DNA of 39,952 nucleotides from contig SFDP01000034.1 in NCBI GenBank assembly GCA_004558185.1, positions 1 to 39,952 on the forward strand. Direction: 5' to 3'. A model generated the notes under the pieces. That model was not told the origin of the DNA and ran no database searches. It saw only the letters and a program-made list of their open reading frames with translations. The stretch comes from Lachnospiraceae bacterium (GTDB lineage Bacteria > Bacillota > Clostridia > Lachnospirales > Lachnospiraceae). The position numbers and the translations under genes were made by a program. Positions 32,281 to 39,952 of the stretch are shown here, piece by piece. Positions within the stretch are counted from its first letter, which is position 1, and every line of letters starts with the position of its first letter.

Positions 32281-34338
32281 ATGGGACAAAAAATGGCAAG
32301 AGGATACAATAAAGGGATACGTCAAAAGAATGGAGGATTTACTTTGGTAGAATTGCTGGTTACGATCGCAGTCCTCTCAGTTGTAAGTGTGTTTATTTTT
32401 TCTATGATAATATCCGGAAGCCATTTTTTTTCTAATGCCAGCATTGAAGTGGATATGCAGACTGAGGCTCAGCTGCTAAAGAATCATTTAAACAATCTGG
32501 TCACAGACACTGCCCGTGGAGTATCCTATGATACCACGGGAAAGTATGGTGCTAACGTATTATTAACGGTTTATGGCTCTAATACGATTTCCTATTTGGG
32601 CTGGGAGAGTAACACTAGTACAGTCTATTATCTGGAGAAAGATGTGGCAGATGCTGCACCTGCAGCTGGAGGCAGTAGCTACGGGGTTGCTTTGGCTGCT
32701 GATGAAATGAATGTGGAGAATTGGCCTGTTTTAGCAGAGTATGTAAGCAGCTTCTCCTGTAATGTCAATAGAGTGGAAGATGATAAACACCCTGTTTTCA
32801 CCTGTGAAATAGGATTTTCTTATAGAACGTCTACTTATGAAACCATACATTCTATTACACTAAGGAATAAAATAAAACGTTTTAACGATTCAGAGGATTT
32901 AGACGATGTCTATGGTGATGAAGTTTTAGAGAATAACAGGGTGACTGGGATTATCTTAACTCCCTATCTGGTAGATACCTACCGGGGAGACTGCATAACC
33001 TTCTCTCACCTGGTACAGGCTGTGGGACATCCCGACAAAAGTGTTATTTATAGGGTTTCGGGTGAAAAATCTTCAGGAACACAAATTAGCAATGATGGGG
33101 TCTTGACGATAGGATATGATGAAACGGCGGATATAATGACGGTAATTTGTCAATCCAAGGTTAATAATGGGATTTATGCTATGGCACTTGTTAACTTAAG
33201 CCGTGTAACTGAGGTGAAGATCACAGCAAAGACAGCCCCACCAGTGGATGATAAATATTATTTTCCCGGAGCCCATGTAGAACTGGCGGCAGAGGTAGAG
33301 GGAAATATGATTTCTCAGGAAAGGCACAGGGTTAAGTGGGAGATTAGCTCTGATTCAGCCACTGGAGATAAACCGCAAATTTTGAAGGCTACAGAGAATA
33401 CCTGTACGGTTTATGTGGGGAATGAGCCGGATGCAGCTGTTACGGTAACGGCCACATCGGTTCTGGATCCTGCTATTAAGAGCACTTATACATTGAATGT
33501 GTCCAGCGAAATGATGAGTGGACTGCATATTTGGGCTAAAGACGGACTGGCCAAAATCAAAAGAAATGGTGAATTGCAGTTGGAGGCTTATATTGATGGT
33601 TCCTCAGACACCAGTGGATATGATTTAGTATGGGAAATTGAGTCCGATCCTACAGGTGGTAAGGTACATATTGATTCAGGAGGTAAGGTGACGGCAGATA
33701 AAAATATTCCCTACAACAGAGCCTATAGTGAGAAGAACAGGAATCCCATTAAGGTAAAGCTCACAGCCACAAAGAAGACTGCAGGGGCAACACCGATTAC
33801 AGCCGCTCTAGGTATAAGTATTGATCCGGTACAGATTAGCTTTAGCCCGGGTTATGCTATGGTAGTTCAGGGAAGCTCCAGTCGGGTACAAATAGAGGTG
33901 GAGGGCTTGGTAGTAGATTTTGGAGAGATAACAGTTACCAAACGGCCGGCAGTGAAAGGATTTTCTGTGCTTAAAACAAATGATTCTCTGATACTTGGAT
34001 GTACAGAAACTACACTTAAGTATGTAGATGCAGCAAAGGTAAGAGCAACGCTCTCCTACAGTGGAACAGTGTATGCGGAGCTTCCTGTTTATTTCAGAAC
34101 ACAGAATATACTTATAGGCAGCGCAGGAGCCTATGCACCAATACCGGGGGATGATATTTTCCCGGATAGTGATAAGGACAATATCCCGGATAGGACAACA
34201 TCGTTGGTTATTAATGGGGTAACCTATACTTACATGGTGAACGAAAATAGCTGGTATTTGCTGGTCAATGGACAACGCTATAACTATAATGCTACAGGTA
34301 ATAACGGAATTGCTTATATTCTCTCAGCGGCTCTTTAA
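32281..34338 (+). CDS. Large PilW-like minor pilin with Ig-like modules
   Basis: The N-terminus is a basic leader ending KNGG, then FTLVELLVTIAVLSVVSVF with Glu+5, and MQTEAQLLKNHLNNLVTD as in PilW-like minor pilins. From about residue 220 to 560 it has beta-rich units such as AHVELAAEVEGN, HRVKWEIS and VTVTATSVLDPAIKSTYTLNV, which resemble bacterial Ig-like (Big) modules. Near the C-terminus DSDKDNIPD (about 627-635) fits a DxDxDxxxD calcium loop. Such modules on a pilin suggest a surface-exposed tip or shaft adhesin. The precise Ig subfamily is not clear. Confidence 0.78.
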   Translation: MGQKMARGYNKGIRQKNGGFTLVELLVTIAVLSVVSVFIFSMIISGSHFFSNASIEVDMQTEAQLLKNHLNNLVTDTARGVSYDTTGKYGANVLLTVYGSNTISYLGWESNTSTVYYLEKDVADAAPAAGGSSYGVALAADEMNVENWPVLAEYVSSFSCNVNRVEDDKHPVFTCEIGFSYRTSTYETIHSITLRNKIKRFNDSEDLDDVYGDEVLENNRVTGIILTPYLVDTYRGDCITFSHLVQAVGHPDKSVIYRVSGEKSSGTQISNDGVLTIGYDETADIMTVICQSKVNNGIYAMALVNLSRVTEVKITAKTAPPVDDKYYFPGAHVELAAEVEGNMISQERHRVKWEISSDSATGDKPQILKATENTCTVYVGNEPDAAVTVTATSVLDPAIKSTYTLNVSSEMMSGLHIWAKDGLAKIKRNGELQLEAYIDGSSDTSGYDLVWEIESDPTGGKVHIDSGGKVTADKNIPYNRAYSEKNRNPIKVKLTATKKTAGATPITAALGISIDPVQISFSPGYAMVVQGSSSRVQIEVEGLVVDFGEITVTKRPAVKGFSVLKTNDSLILGCTETTLKYVDAAKVRATLSYSGTVYAELPVYFRTQNILIGSAGAYAPIPGDDIFPDSDKDNIPDRTTSLVINGVTYTYMVNENSWYLLVNGQRYNYNATGNNGIAYILSAAL

Positions 34339-34427
34339 GCAGCAGGCTGAGCTGGTGAACCGTGATCATGGTAAAGTGGAATGAGCCAGATTGAACAGGC
34401 CTTGAAGAAGAGAGGTATGATTTACAG

Positions 34428-37400
34428 ATGAAACAGAGGACAATTAGAGGAATATCAGTTTTGTTGACCGTGACGGTGGCCATCGCTCTTTGGGTGAACA
34501 ATATACGAAACAATGAGGATATTGTAGTATATGCCAGAGAGGTGTTCGAACGGGTTAAGGAGATAGGGACAAATACGACAGAAGAGCAACCATTTATTAT
34601 TCTCGAAGTTGTTGACGAAAAGTCTGTTTTTGATGCTACCAATTCACATACGGTAGGTGAGGAGGAACTTGCCTATATGGTAGGGGGAAAGGAACCCTTT
34701 CGTACGGCTTTGGAGGATATTATTACTTTAGCCGATGCAGATTTGAATTCAGGAACAGCAGTTTTCCATGAAGACCATAAAAGAACTCAGTATGAAGAAC
34801 AGTTTAATGCTATTGTCAACGCCTTGGGAGATAAAGGGCTGATTGAGACGGATAACACACTTCGCCCCGGTGATATCGATGGCAGTGATTATCCTTTAAG
34901 TCAGATCAAGGTAGAGACGACTCTTCCGCTTACGGTAGAATTGGAAGATGATTATGTAGATTCTGCCGGTCTGATTTGCTTGATTAAAGAGGAGCAGAAT
35001 GTGACGGCAGGATACTTTGCGCCTGCCATTACGGGCTGTTATGAGCTTACAAGTGATCCGATAACGGGAGATATATCAGTTATGTTTTTGGGGGCAATGG
35101 GAGAAAGTCAGGCAGCCCCCTTCCTCTTGAAAAGACCAATGGCTTCACAGCAGGATAGTGTAAGTGAAAACAGTGTAAGTGGAAACAGTGTATCCGATAA
35201 CAGTACGTCAGGAGCGGTATCCGATAACAGTACGGAAGGTGTATCCGATAATAATGTCTCTGCCGGTGCTCTGCGGATACCGGGAGCAGGAGATACAGAC
35301 GGATCAGGAAGCGATAATGCTTTGGATACGGGTACCGGGGGCGGAGATGTCAATCCTTCGGGAAGTGGAAATAATGGCGGTATAGATGCAGGAACTGTCG
35401 ACCCGGGAAATGGGGATGCCTCCAACTCCAATACGGGAGCAGGAGCTGCCAGGAACCCGAATGCAGAAGGAGGTACGGATAACTCAGGAGGGGGAACGCC
35501 TCCAGATCAGGATGTGGGGGCAGGAAATGCGGGTGATCCGGGAAACGGAAGCGGAGCCACTACCGGATCAGGCACAGGAGCAGGTGACGACAGTGACTCA
35601 GGAGGACAAAACGGCACAGACGCAAGTGGACAGAGCAGCAGAGTGGATTTAGTTGGCGATAAGGATAATTTACGGGCAGCACTTGACAGTGACAAGAAAG
35701 AGGAGGAAACAGGGGAAAGCCTCCGAATGATTGAGAAACAGACGGTGGAGGCAGTAAGGCTGGGAGCACAGGCAGGAACCACCGGAAAGGCACTATATAA
35801 TTATTATGCCAGTGAAGCGGAGCTTCCAGAAGGAGTAGACATCGCCGACTGTATTTTCGTAGGAACCGGTACTGTCACAAGTACAGGAAATACAGGAAAT
35901 ACAGGTGGTACAAGCAGTACAGTGAACGGAGTGCCATCGGTAACCATTTACCATATGACCTATTTAGGTATTCAAAACAATGAGTGGCTGAAGGAGAATG
36001 TTTTTGGAGCAGAAACTGCTGGTGCCGCAAGTGTTGAGGATATCCATCTTGAGGTTCAGGTTGTGACACCAGATGAATTAAATCAGGATAATGCCAATAC
36101 AGGAACCAGACTTGATGGTACGAGACTGGTTTATTTGAATATGGATTTACGGTCCGGAAATGCTAGTAATACGACAGGAGGAAGCGGAACAGAAGGCGGC
36201 ACATCAGGATCACCCGGAGGAAGCGTCACAGCGCAGACAACAGCAATGCCCGATTTGGATCAGAATGTAGCTGATACATTGAAGGATAAGATATTGGATC
36301 AGACCGATCCGCTTCCCTGTGTGATTAACAGTAATGCTTATAAGCTATTAGAGGCAGAGGCTGCGATGGCTATTACAGCAGGTCAGGCAACCAGTAAAGT
36401 TTATGAAGTAATGAACGAGGCTCATGATAGAGGAATTCCTGATAGTGAGGGTCGCTTTGTTTGTATGTCCATCTTTTTTGTAGACGGTCTGCTCAGTGAT
36501 ACTGGTAAAGCCGGAACCGGAACTGCGGGAGCAACACTGACTGCGAAAAAAATTACACAGCAGCTTGCTCCTTACAGCGTAGATTCGGTGAGCTTCGAAG
36601 AGGTGTTTCAAAGGATTGAAATAGAAAATTATGAGCGGGAGCAGATACAGGCTGATGAGGTAGAACCAGTGATTACTCCTGCGACCTGCATACAGACAAT
36701 ATTAGTATATACTCCGATTAACACAGAAATCAAGAAAAGTGCAATCAGAGTATTGGAATTGCAGCCTTGCTACGATTTCTCCTTTGCTCCGCAGAGAGGG
36801 GACAGTGATGCTGTAAAACAGAACAAATTGAAATCGTTTAAGGATAGTTTCCTTCCTGCAGATTCCCAGGTTACGGTGGAGCTTGTGGGGATGACTACCT
36901 CGGAATTCTGTGGCAAAATTGAGGATATCAATGCTGAATATGATATGATTTATTTGGGGTCCAATACGGGTACGATGATTTTAAATCAGAAAAGGGATTG
37001 TACAGTTTATAACGATACTTCCATGTTTGGCATCGTATATTCCCATACGGGAGATAAATATACCCTTGATTCTCCGGGATTTTATGGTCTGGTTAGAAAT
37101 GATTCGGCAACCAAGGAGTTTCGTTTTTCGGGTAATGATATTCGAGCCGATCAGAAAAACATTTTACTGGATTATCTGGAAAGTGGGGCACCGATAATAC
37201 TGGCTTCAGATTTTTTCGTTTATGATGATAATGGAACTTCTCAGGGCATAAGTACAGGGCTGCTTACGAACAGCAACGGTGAAAACGTGCAGGTGGCTCA
37301 TAATGGAGTAAATTATAATCGCTATGGAATTTTGGACAATTCCACCTACATATATCAGTTTGTTTATGAAGCCAGCCAGAACAAAGTCGGTTCTTCAGAT

Positions 37401-39584
37401 TGGAATTGGAACAATAGGAAGTATAAGAATTTGTTGGTTGAAAAGAAAAATGGTGGGAGTATCAGTGACGAACTGTCTTCATGGCTGAATCAGCCTAAAC
37501 TATCAATAGAACTGCTTAGTCATCCTACAGAATATAGCTATACTACGAAGGAGATAGCAAATGGAGGGGCTAAGGCAATTGACAGCATCACATATCTTGA
37601 ACCAAATGCCAATGGAGAATATTATCTGTACTATGATTTCAGTATCAGAGATTTGGCTGACACACAGATTACCTCTGCAAGATATAATGTAACTCTGTTC
37701 ATAGATTTTAACTCAGACGGAAAATATTCAAAACAATCAGAAAAGGCAGAGGATATAGAGATCATCACCCTTGGAGATAATACTCCAGTTAAGGAAAATG
37801 AACTGAGGCTTGGAGTTACTTATAGAGTAAGCTATAGGTTGCCTGATGGGCTTGCAGGAGTCATTCCATGGAAACTGGAAATTAAGGATACAAATAGAGA
37901 AAGTATTAGAGATATAGCTGAAGGGATGACAACGGTGCGGTCAGACAGGCAGAGGGTAAGGGTACTTCAGATTTATGAAAATAAAAATGGAGGAAATAGT
38001 AATTTAGAAGACCTGATCAATCAGAACCCTAATGGTCTGTGGGCTACTTTATTAGAAAGTGTTCCTGAATTTGAATTTGAGATCATCTCCATTGCGGCGG
38101 AGCATTATTTTAACAATCGATGGAAAGTGGACTATGCTACCGGTATCAGTAATAGTCCTGAACTTAATCGCATAGGAGATATCAATACCTATGATATGAT
38201 CCTCATAGGCTTTGCGGATACCTTTCAAAGCTCCCTTACTTCACGCACAACGGCCATGGATAGAGTTAAGGCGTTACTTGACTTTGCAGATAGTGGAAAA
38301 AGTATTCTATTTTCCCATGATAATACTAACTGGAAGAATGCAGAAAGTCAGGATTATACCTTGAATATGGCAATTCGGGATATTACAGGGCTGGATCGCT
38401 ATGGTGTAACGATATATAGAGCGTCAGAAGCAGACCGTACATTATATGAAAATAATAATAAAATTAAAAATGGAGAGGAGATCAAAGCTGCTTCTGTGGA
38501 AGAATTGAAAGATCAGTTGTTTGGATTAGATGGTTTGCGGGGCTACTCTCGAGATATAGCTTTTAAGGTAAACAGTAATCAAACGGAGATGTATAGCAAT
38601 ACTCAAGGATTCGTCTATACCACTGTTGTAGGCTCAGGTAAGATAACGGAGCCGAACAGATATCCAAATCTCCATTATCCCGGAATAGGTTCAGGTACAT
38701 GGATAAATCAAAAAAATCATCAGGTAAGAAAAATTAATACAGGGATTATTACCGAATATCCATTTCGTTTGGGAGAAATCATTAATGTAAACTCCAGTCA
38801 TTCTCAATACTATCAATTGGATTTGGAATCAGATCGAGATGGTGATGGTGAAGGGGATATTGTGGTGTGGTATACTATGGATAATTCAGTAGCAGGAGAT
38901 AATAATGATCTTTATGACCGTTCACCAGGAGATGTAAGAAATAATTATTTTATTTACAACCGGGGGAATATTACCTATACCGGAATTGGACATTCTACTA
39001 TTAATACGAGCCAGGATGAAATTAAACTTACCATTAACACTATGGTGGCCGCCTATCGGGCATCCATGAGGGCGCCTTCTGTAAATTTCGTGGAAAGCCC
39101 GCAGGATACGACGAAGAAGTCATTTGCAGCAGCGCCCTATGATGAACTGGTAGGTCAGGATCCCGTTTACCGTGCATATTTCCAGGTGGTGGACAGTAAC
39201 TTTGCAGGTGATAGCCAGAAACAAATTCGAATAAGGATTTATATGGGAACTGATCAGGCTGCGGCAGATACACCTGCCATTACATTAGGACCGGGGAATA
39301 TAGTGAACGTAGAAGATAAAACTTCTGCATTGGACTGGAAAGTGGGACATCCCGAGACAGGAGAATTACTGAGAATAACCGGAACAGATGGTAAGGAATA
39401 TTATGAACTGAAAAATGATACGGTGTATTATATAGATATTCCGCTCAGAGGAAATCTTTCGGAGGCTAAGGGAATAGAATGCTATGTGGAGGCAGAGACC
39501 GCTATAGCCAGCAAGAACTTCGTGTCTGCAAAGGCTTATGATCATATTACCATCAATCAAATGAAGCTGGTGGACTTGGATTGA
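34428..39584 (+). CDS. Giant exported protein of the pilus locus, DUF5057-like
   Basis: This is the largest gene: 1718 residues. It starts with a basic tail and a hydrophobic helix (about 6-24), a signal or membrane anchor. A first domain (about 40-235) is followed by a Ser/Gly/Asn-rich linker (about 243-405) made of VSxNS and Gly repeats. Later parts include IRVLELQPCYDFSF (about residue 772) and RVRVLQIYENKNGG (about 1178), two related regions that open with VLxxxP-like strands, in the style of DUF5057 proteins. DFNSDGK (about 1093-1099) and DRDGDGEGD (about 1469-1477) look like calcium loops. There is no prepilin site and no LPxTG. It ends the pil operon, so it is likely to be displayed by or through the pilus. 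Its function is unknown. Confidence 0.72.
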   Translation: MKQRTIRGISVLLTVTVAIALWVNNIRNNEDIVVYAREVFERVKEIGTNTTEEQPFIILEVVDEKSVFDATNSHTVGEEELAYMVGGKEPFRTALEDIITLADADLNSGTAVFHEDHKRTQYEEQFNAIVNALGDKGLIETDNTLRPGDIDGSDYPLSQIKVETTLPLTVELEDDYVDSAGLICLIKEEQNVTAGYFAPAITGCYELTSDPITGDISVMFLGAMGESQAAPFLLKRPMASQQDSVSENSVSGNSVSDNSTSGAVSDNSTEGVSDNNVSAGALRIPGAGDTDGSGSDNALDTGTGGGDVNPSGSGNNGGIDAGTVDPGNGDASNSNTGAGAARNPNAEGGTDNSGGGTPPDQDVGAGNAGDPGNGSGATTGSGTGAGDDSDSGGQNGTDASGQSSRVDLVGDKDNLRAALDSDKKEEETGESLRMIEKQTVEAVRLGAQAGTTGKALYNYYASEAELPEGVDIADCIFVGTGTVTSTGNTGNTGGTSSTVNGVPSVTIYHMTYLGIQNNEWLKENVFGAETAGAASVEDIHLEVQVVTPDELNQDNANTGTRLDGTRLVYLNMDLRSGNASNTTGGSGTEGGTSGSPGGSVTAQTTAMPDLDQNVADTLKDKILDQTDPLPCVINSNAYKLLEAEAAMAITAGQATSKVYEVMNEAHDRGIPDSEGRFVCMSIFFVDGLLSDTGKAGTGTAGATLTAKKITQQLAPYSVDSVSFEEVFQRIEIENYEREQIQADEVEPVITPATCIQTILVYTPINTEIKKSAIRVLELQPCYDFSFAPQRGDSDAVKQNKLKSFKDSFLPADSQVTVELVGMTTSEFCGKIEDINAEYDMIYLGSNTGTMILNQKRDCTVYNDTSMFGIVYSHTGDKYTLDSPGFYGLVRNDSATKEFRFSGNDIRADQKNILLDYLESGAPIILASDFFVYDDNGTSQGISTGLLTNSNGENVQVAHNGVNYNRYGILDNSTYIYQFVYEASQNKVGSSDWNWNNRKYKNLLVEKKNGGSISDELSSWLNQPKLSIELLSHPTEYSYTTKEIANGGAKAIDSITYLEPNANGEYYLYYDFSIRDLADTQITSARYNVTLFIDFNSDGKYSKQSEKAEDIEIITLGDNTPVKENELRLGVTYRVSYRLPDGLAGVIPWKLEIKDTNRESIRDIAEGMTTVRSDRQRVRVLQIYENKNGGNSNLEDLINQNPNGLWATLLESVPEFEFEIISIAAEHYFNNRWKVDYATGISNSPELNRIGDINTYDMILIGFADTFQSSLTSRTTAMDRVKALLDFADSGKSILFSHDNTNWKNAESQDYTLNMAIRDITGLDRYGVTIYRASEADRTLYENNNKIKNGEEIKAASVEELKDQLFGLDGLRGYSRDIAFKVNSNQTEMYSNTQGFVYTTVVGSGKITEPNRYPNLHYPGIGSGTWINQKNHQVRKINTGIITEYPFRLGEIINVNSSHSQYYQLDLESDRDGDGEGDIVVWYTMDNSVAGDNNDLYDRSPGDVRNNYFIYNRGNITYTGIGHSTINTSQDEIKLTINTMVAAYRASMRAPSVNFVESPQDTTKKSFAAAPYDELVGQDPVYRAYFQVVDSNFAGDSQKQIRIRIYMGTDQAAADTPAITLGPGNIVNVEDKTSALDWKVGHPETGELLRITGTDGKEYYELKNDTVYYIDIPLRGNLSEAKGIECYVEAETAIASKNFVSAKAYDHITINQMKLVDLD

Positions 39585-39604
39585 GGTGAAGAGCAGACAG
39601 TAGA

Positions 39605-39645
39605 GAAAAGAGAGCGTAGAATGGAAAAGCCATTGCTCTCTTTTC
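39605..39645 (+). terminator. Terminator of the pil operon
   Basis: GAAAAGAGAGC (39605-39615) pairs perfectly with GCTCTCTTTTC (39635-39645). An inner AATGG/CCATT stem lies in the loop. The U-run is part of the 3' arm. It lies 20 bp after the last pil-locus gene. Confidence 0.75.
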
Positions 39646-39788
39646 CTAATTAATTATGATATAGAGAAAAAGATTTTCCATAGACAAAACAAGGGAGGCC
39701 GAAGCAACATCTTTTCAAGGTTCTAAAGAGGGACTTCCCACCCAAACATCATTAAAAAAAGTAATTATAAAAATATTTAAAAAAGTAA

Positions 39789-39817
39789 TTGACAGTAAAA
39801 AAAAGGTATGCTAATAT
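39789..39817 (+). promoter_or_regulatory. Near-consensus promoter at the window end
   Basis: TTGACA (39789-39794), a 17-bp spacer and TAATAT (39812-39817) is the best promoter in the window. The sequence before it is very A-rich. From 39646 to 39788 nothing else is recognised. Confidence 0.8.
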
Positions 39818-39823
39818 AAGTAA

Positions 39824-39952
39824 GCTGTCGCAAGGGAAATCCCCTGACACAGTAGCCTGATTCAGGCAAGCACCTTGACAAATAAACAGTAATGCAATCT
39901 CGAAAATTCTTAAAAAGAGTGGACAGGAAACTGTCCGGGGATAGAACCTATC
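39824..39952 (+). other. Start of a folded transcript of unknown type
   Basis: Downstream of the promoter there is no open frame with a ribosome site. There are three hairpin candidates: AGGG/CCCT near 39833-39845, GCCTG/CAGGC (39855-39867) and GGACAG-GAAA-CTGTCC (39921-39936), the last with a GNRA tetraloop. It may be the leader of an rRNA operon or of a regulated gene, or a small RNA. The window ends before it can be named. Confidence 0.4.

Noticed and set aside
35108..35793. Proline/serine-rich frames on the - strand inside the giant gene
   Set aside because: They are antisense readings of the Gly/Ser/Asn linker and have no ribosome site.
34428..39584. Sortase-anchored surface protein
   Set aside because: The C-terminus ends MKLVDLD with no LPxTG-like motif, hydrophobic helix or basic tail.
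39818..39952. 16S rRNA, tmRNA or RNase P RNA
   Set aside because: None of their conserved blocks is visible before the window ends. An rRNA leader is still possible but not shown.
1..39952. CRISPR array or prophage
   Set aside because: No array of evenly spaced repeats and no phage structural or integrase genes were seen.

Overview
The window comes from a low-to-mid GC Gram-positive anaerobe of the class Clostridia, most likely family Lachnospiraceae. The evidence is strong GGAGG-type ribosome sites, Nif11-leader/NHLM export genes, a SpoIIE-type partner-switching module, a DUF5711 protein, VSxNS-type linker repeats and a clostridial type IV pilus (T4P) locus with a fused PilM-PilN. The genus cannot be named from the sequence alone. 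All protein genes read on the + strand; only a tRNA-Ser is on the - strand.

Layout. (1) 1-5781 is the end of a peptide-export locus. It has two paralogous Cys-rich precursors with Nif11-like double-glycine leaders (the first cut by the window edge), a perfect intercistronic hairpin, a very short HlyD-like protein, a C39 peptidase/ABC exporter and a second NHLM-type ABC protein. No modification enzyme is visible; one could lie upstream. (2) 5852-10770 holds an EamA-type transporter fused to an extra membrane domain, a DUF3574-like protein, a membrane SpoIIE phosphatase, an RsbW-like kinase and a STAS anti-anti-sigma factor. The extra domain of the transporter is clearly homologous to the N-terminal membrane domain of the phosphatase. 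(3) 10814-16233 is housekeeping: tRNA-Ser(CGA), 6-phosphofructokinase, dnaX-ybaB-recR and galM. A 143-bp MITE with 16-bp inverted ends beginning GTAA and an 8-bp target duplication (IS66-like hallmarks) sits in the last codon of dnaX. A truncated copy begins where pfkA transcription should start, and a lone end forms the stop of the RsbW-like gene. (4) 16421-19227 encodes a membrane LysM protein, a DUF5711 propeller-like protein and a CvpA-like protein.

(5) 19208-39584 is a T4P/pseudopilus locus. It opens with a pilT remnant whose ATPase core has been deleted. After a 553-bp non-coding stretch with phased A-tracts, a good promoter and a long folded leader come pilB (MshEN c-di-GMP-type domain), pilC, two pilins, pilD, a pilMN fusion, pilO, four minor pilins (three very large) and a 1718-residue exported protein resembling DUF5057 proteins. 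The export ATPase, platform, peptidase and alignment complex look intact while the local retraction ATPase is dead, so the system may build non-retracting or tip-display fibres, unless another pilT exists elsewhere.

(6) 39585-39952 has a terminator, then a near-consensus promoter driving a folded transcript that leaves the window.

Most notable: the twin Cys-rich precursors, the pilT deletion, the large tip-like subunits plus the 1718-residue protein, the membrane domain shared by a transporter and a phosphatase, and the MITE with its target duplication. Family names come from motif recognition; no database search was run.
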